NCBI GenBank assembly: GCA_016302185.1
Contig: JAEDOC010000105.1
Location: forward strand, 1-7,325
Reading direction: 5' to 3'
Origin: Clostridium sp.
GTDB lineage: Bacteria; Bacillota; Clostridia; Lachnospirales; Lachnospiraceae
DNA length: 7,325 bases
Positions within the stretch are counted from its first letter, which is position 1. Each line of letters opens with the position of its first letter. Below are positions 5,885 through 7,325 of this stretch, one piece after another. Both the position numbers and the translations under genes were made by a program. A model generated the notes under the pieces. That model had not been told where the DNA came from, made no database searches, and worked only from the letters and a program-made list of their open reading frames with translations.

Positions 5885-6180
5885 GATCCATCTCCTTAAA
5901 AACTAGTTAAATTTTCGCAGGAGATTTCATTCTGCAGCTCATCAAATCCCACAGTGTATGTGCCGGATCCTTATCAAAAATCTCTCCTGCTTTTGGTTGT
6001 TGGATTGTAAGCATTGAGATTTCTGAATTGAAAATAGAATATAAACCGAACCGGCTTCTGCCGTAAGAATATAGAACCTTAATGCTTTACCAGTATTCTA
6101 TCATGCTCAGCATACCAGCGCAAGGAGAAAATCTGATGTCCCATAGTCGTTCCCGAATCCAACGTCTGAAACTATCATCC
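5885..6180. other. Intergenic stretch without a convincing gene; contains an inverted repeat and an open fragment
   Basis: A 296-bp gap between two minus-strand genes. It has an imperfect inverted repeat, GCAGGAGATTT (5917-5927) with AAATCTCTCCTGC (5978-5990), which would fold in the 5' leader of the rpn-like transcript with a loop of about 50 nt. A short palindrome CGGC-TTCT-GCCG sits at 6052-6063. A minus-strand frame is open from about 6083 to a TAA at 5907 (59 codons, first ATG at 6014, no ribosome binding site). A weak promoter-like pair (TTCAAT, 17 bp, TACAAT on the minus strand near 6032-6004) could serve the rpn-like gene. None of these is strong. Confidence 0.45.
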
Positions 6181-6483
6181 TTATCGTGCCTTCAGATCCC
6201 CGCAAAGCCGATCTGTCACCAGATCCTTACATCGTTCCCGGTGGGCCACATGCAGCGGGTGATCCCGGAACACTTTCAGCGCATCCTCATCCCGCATTTC
6301 AGTATAGAACACAAGATCATAGTCCCCACCGGCAAGATTTTCACCAATTTCCGCACACAGCAGACCATCTATCTTTCCATTCATTGTTGCCACAGAATTC
6401 TGCAAAAAACGAAGTGTCTCCTTTTCCCGATGCTCCGCTTTAACACTTTCTGCGTATTTCCAAAACAAAATATGTCGAATCAT
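6181..6483 (-). CDS. Dabb-domain (stress-responsive A/B barrel) protein
   Basis: A small cytoplasmic protein of 100 residues that fits the Dabb family of dimeric alpha/beta ferredoxin-like barrels. It starts MIRHILFWK, the typical first strand with its conserved His, and has the later family pattern in GGDYDLVFYTEMRDEDALK followed by VFRDHPLHVAHRE. Members are of mostly unknown function; some bind small hydrophobic molecules or act in cyclisation or degradation steps. The start at 6483 is preferred over the ATG six bases upstream (6489) because GGAGG (6495-6491) is 7 nt from it and only 1 nt from the other; MIRH is also the family's usual start. It lies 23 nt downstream of the GNAT gene on the same strand and is probably cotranscribed. 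No clear terminator is seen after it. Confidence 0.88.
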   Translation of the reverse strand: MIRHILFWKYAESVKAEHREKETLRFLQNSVATMNGKIDGLLCAEIGENLAGGDYDLVFYTEMRDEDALKVFRDHPLHVAHRERCKDLVTDRLCGDLKAR

Positions 6484-6506
6484 ATCCATACCTCCAAATC
6501 CTTCTC

Positions 6507-6986
6507 TTATTCTGCCAGTTCCCGGAGTGTTCTCCCCGCAACCCGATATACGGTCCAGTCATCCATCGCTTCCGCTCCCAGGGATAAATAAAAATCAATA
6601 CTCGGCTGATTCCAGTCCAGACAGGACCACTCCAGCCTGCCGCATCCGCGTTCCACAGCAATAGATGCCAGTTTCTTTAAAATGGCCTTTCCATAGCCTC
6701 TGCCCCGATATTCTTCTCTCACATACAAATCCTCCAGATAAATCCCGGCTCTGCCGAGGAATGTAGAGAAATTATGGAAAAAGAGTGCAAACCCCACCTC
6801 TTTCCCATCTTCAAGAACAAAAATAACCTCGGCCTTCTGTCTGTCAAAAATCCACTCCTCCATCGTCTTTTCATCAGCAATCACTTCATCACTCAGTTTT
6901 TCATACGCAGCCAGTTCTTTAACAAAACGAAGAATCAGCGGAATATCCGTTCTCTCCGCATATCTGAATTTAATTTCCGAATTCAT
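6507..6986 (-). CDS. GNAT-family N-acetyltransferase, similar to spermidine/spermine or thialysine N-acetyltransferases
   Basis: Transfers an acetyl group from acetyl-CoA to an amine. The 159-residue chain has the GNAT core: N-terminal FRYAERTDIPLILRFVKELAAYEKL, strand 4 IYLEDLYV with E85 and D86, the acetyl-CoA loop YRGRGYG (R94-G99), and DWNQPSIDFYLSLGAEAM near the C-terminus. The ELAxYE start, LEDLYV strand and WNxPSIxFYxxxGA motif are those of diamine (SSAT-like) acetyltransferases, so a polyamine or a lysine-like amine is the likely substrate; this is from family resemblance only. The start is set at ATG 6986, with GTGAGG about 8 nt upstream. An in-frame ATG at 7025 would add 13 acidic residues and has no ribosome binding site. 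It is the first gene of a two-gene unit with the Dabb protein. Confidence 0.9.
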   Translation of the reverse strand: MNSEIKFRYAERTDIPLILRFVKELAAYEKLSDEVIADEKTMEEWIFDRQKAEVIFVLEDGKEVGFALFFHNFSTFLGRAGIYLEDLYVREEYRGRGYGKAILKKLASIAVERGCGRLEWSCLDWNQPSIDFYLSLGAEAMDDWTVYRVAGRTLRELAE

Positions 6987-7072
6987 TCTATCTGCCTCAC
7001 TTTCATCTTTTTCTGTCTCTTCCATTCTATCATAAGATCACAAGATAGGATGGATTATTTTGATTTAACTGA

Positions 7073-7240
7073 GCAGTGCGAAAAGAGCCGTGTATCCAGA
7101 TGCGTCATGCTTGCATGTAAGCAGCTGGATACACGGCTCTTTTCATACGGCGAAGCCGCCAAGCGAGATGAAGCGAAGCGGAATCGAGCTTGGGCACTGC
7201 GGAGTAGTGGGCGTCGCGCCAGCTAACGCCCGGCGTAGTG
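7073..7240. repeat. Structured, GC-rich intergenic element with nested hairpins
   Basis: GCAGTGC (7073-7079) and GCACTGC (7194-7200) form a closing stem. Within it lie the 19-bp hairpin (7081-7143), a GGC-GAA-GCC mini-hairpin (7149-7157), and a hairpin CCAAGC-GA-GAT (7159-7169) with ATC-GA-GCTTGG (7183-7193), where the GA/GA step is a tandem mismatch typical of structured RNA. A further hairpin follows, GGGCGT (7209-7214) with ACGCCC (7226-7231), bracketed by direct repeats GTAGTG (7204-7209 and 7235-7240). Composition is more GC-rich than the genes around it. It may be a dispersed palindromic repeat or a structured RNA; which one cannot be told from one copy. Confidence 0.55.
7081..7143. terminator. 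Long perfect hairpin, bidirectional terminator-like
   Basis: AAAAGAGCCGTGTATCCAG (7081-7099) and CTGGATACACGGCTCTTTT (7125-7143) are exact inverse complements: a 19-bp stem with A4 before and T4 after. The 25-nt loop has its own palindromic core, CATGC-TT-GCATG (7106-7117). The form suits termination on either strand, but it is also nested within a larger structured element. It lies between the divergently placed GNAT gene and the possible plus-strand gene at the right edge. Confidence 0.8.
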
Positions 7241-7265
7241 AGTTGGAGATATCTTCTGGAGGAGA

Positions 7266-7325
7266 ATGGCTCCGGACGCGAAAAAGAAGCCGGGAAAGAA
7301 CGGCGAAAAACAGCACGCAGGTCTT
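7266..7325 (+). CDS. Possible 5' end of a further gene (20 codons, runs off right edge)
   Basis: ATG 7266 follows GGAGGAG (7258-7264) and opens a frame to the window edge with a lysine-rich, polar N-terminus (MAPDAKKKPGKNGEK). The spacing from GGAGG to ATG is only about 3 nt, which is short. A GTG at 7238 opens a second frame that is also free of stops, so the choice of frame is unsure. No family can be recognised from so little sequence. Confidence 0.35.
   Translation, partial: MAPDAKKKPGKNGEKQHAGL

Noticed and set aside
6082..6591. Plus-strand 169-codon frame, with an SD-like AAGGAG before an internal ATG
   Set aside because: It lies opposite the Dabb and GNAT genes, both of which have family motifs, and its own translation has none.
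6774..7226. Plus-strand 150-codon frame opposite the GNAT gene
   Set aside because: It is antisense to the GNAT core and then runs through the hairpin element; no domain is seen.

Overview
The window looks like chromosomal DNA from a gut-type Firmicute of class Clostridia, most likely family Lachnospiraceae. The basis is moderate GC, strong GGAGG ribosome binding sites, T-box riboswitches, a ProS of the archaeal/eukaryotic-like type, and an Rpn-family protein of the form common in that family. This placement is inferred from family knowledge, not from a database search.

Left part (1-1120). The 5' part of proS (prolyl-tRNA synthetase) runs leftward off the window. It is preceded by a complete proline T-box riboswitch with its own promoter. 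Back to back with that promoter is a rightward one whose -35/-10 spacer holds a perfect 16-bp palindrome. It drives a small module (1173-1626): a damaged DUF2442 reading frame followed by an XRE-type helix-turn-helix domain. The two parts lie in different frames and meet at an in-register A AAA AAC heptamer.

Centre (1627-4910). A second T-box riboswitch, with promoter, antiterminator and terminator, precedes a TRAP transporter operon. Aligned on the proline T-box in the same window, its specifier reads UAU (Tyr); AUC (Ile) is the offset alternative. The operon encodes a four-helix DctQ subunit, then a 781-residue protein joining the DctM permease to a DctP-type substrate-binding domain in one frame. 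The stop of dctQ and the start of dctM overlap (ATGA). A perfect hairpin terminator closes the operon and is shared with the convergent rpn-like gene.

Right part (4910-7325). An Rpn/PD-(D/E)XK family gene on the minus strand carries a 12-bp tandem repeat that encodes a run of GMAK-type units. After a gap of about 300 bp without a convincing gene there is a two-gene minus-strand operon: a GNAT acetyltransferase resembling spermidine/spermine (or thialysine) N-acetyltransferases, then a Dabb (stress-responsive A/B barrel) protein. The last 250 bp hold a strongly structured, GC-rich element: a 19-bp perfect hairpin nested with other hairpins inside a closing stem. Beyond it is the possible start of one more gene on the plus strand.

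The points most worth a second look are the DctM-DctP fusion, its T-box control, the possible -1 frameshift joining DUF2442 to the HTH domain, and the structured element near the right end.
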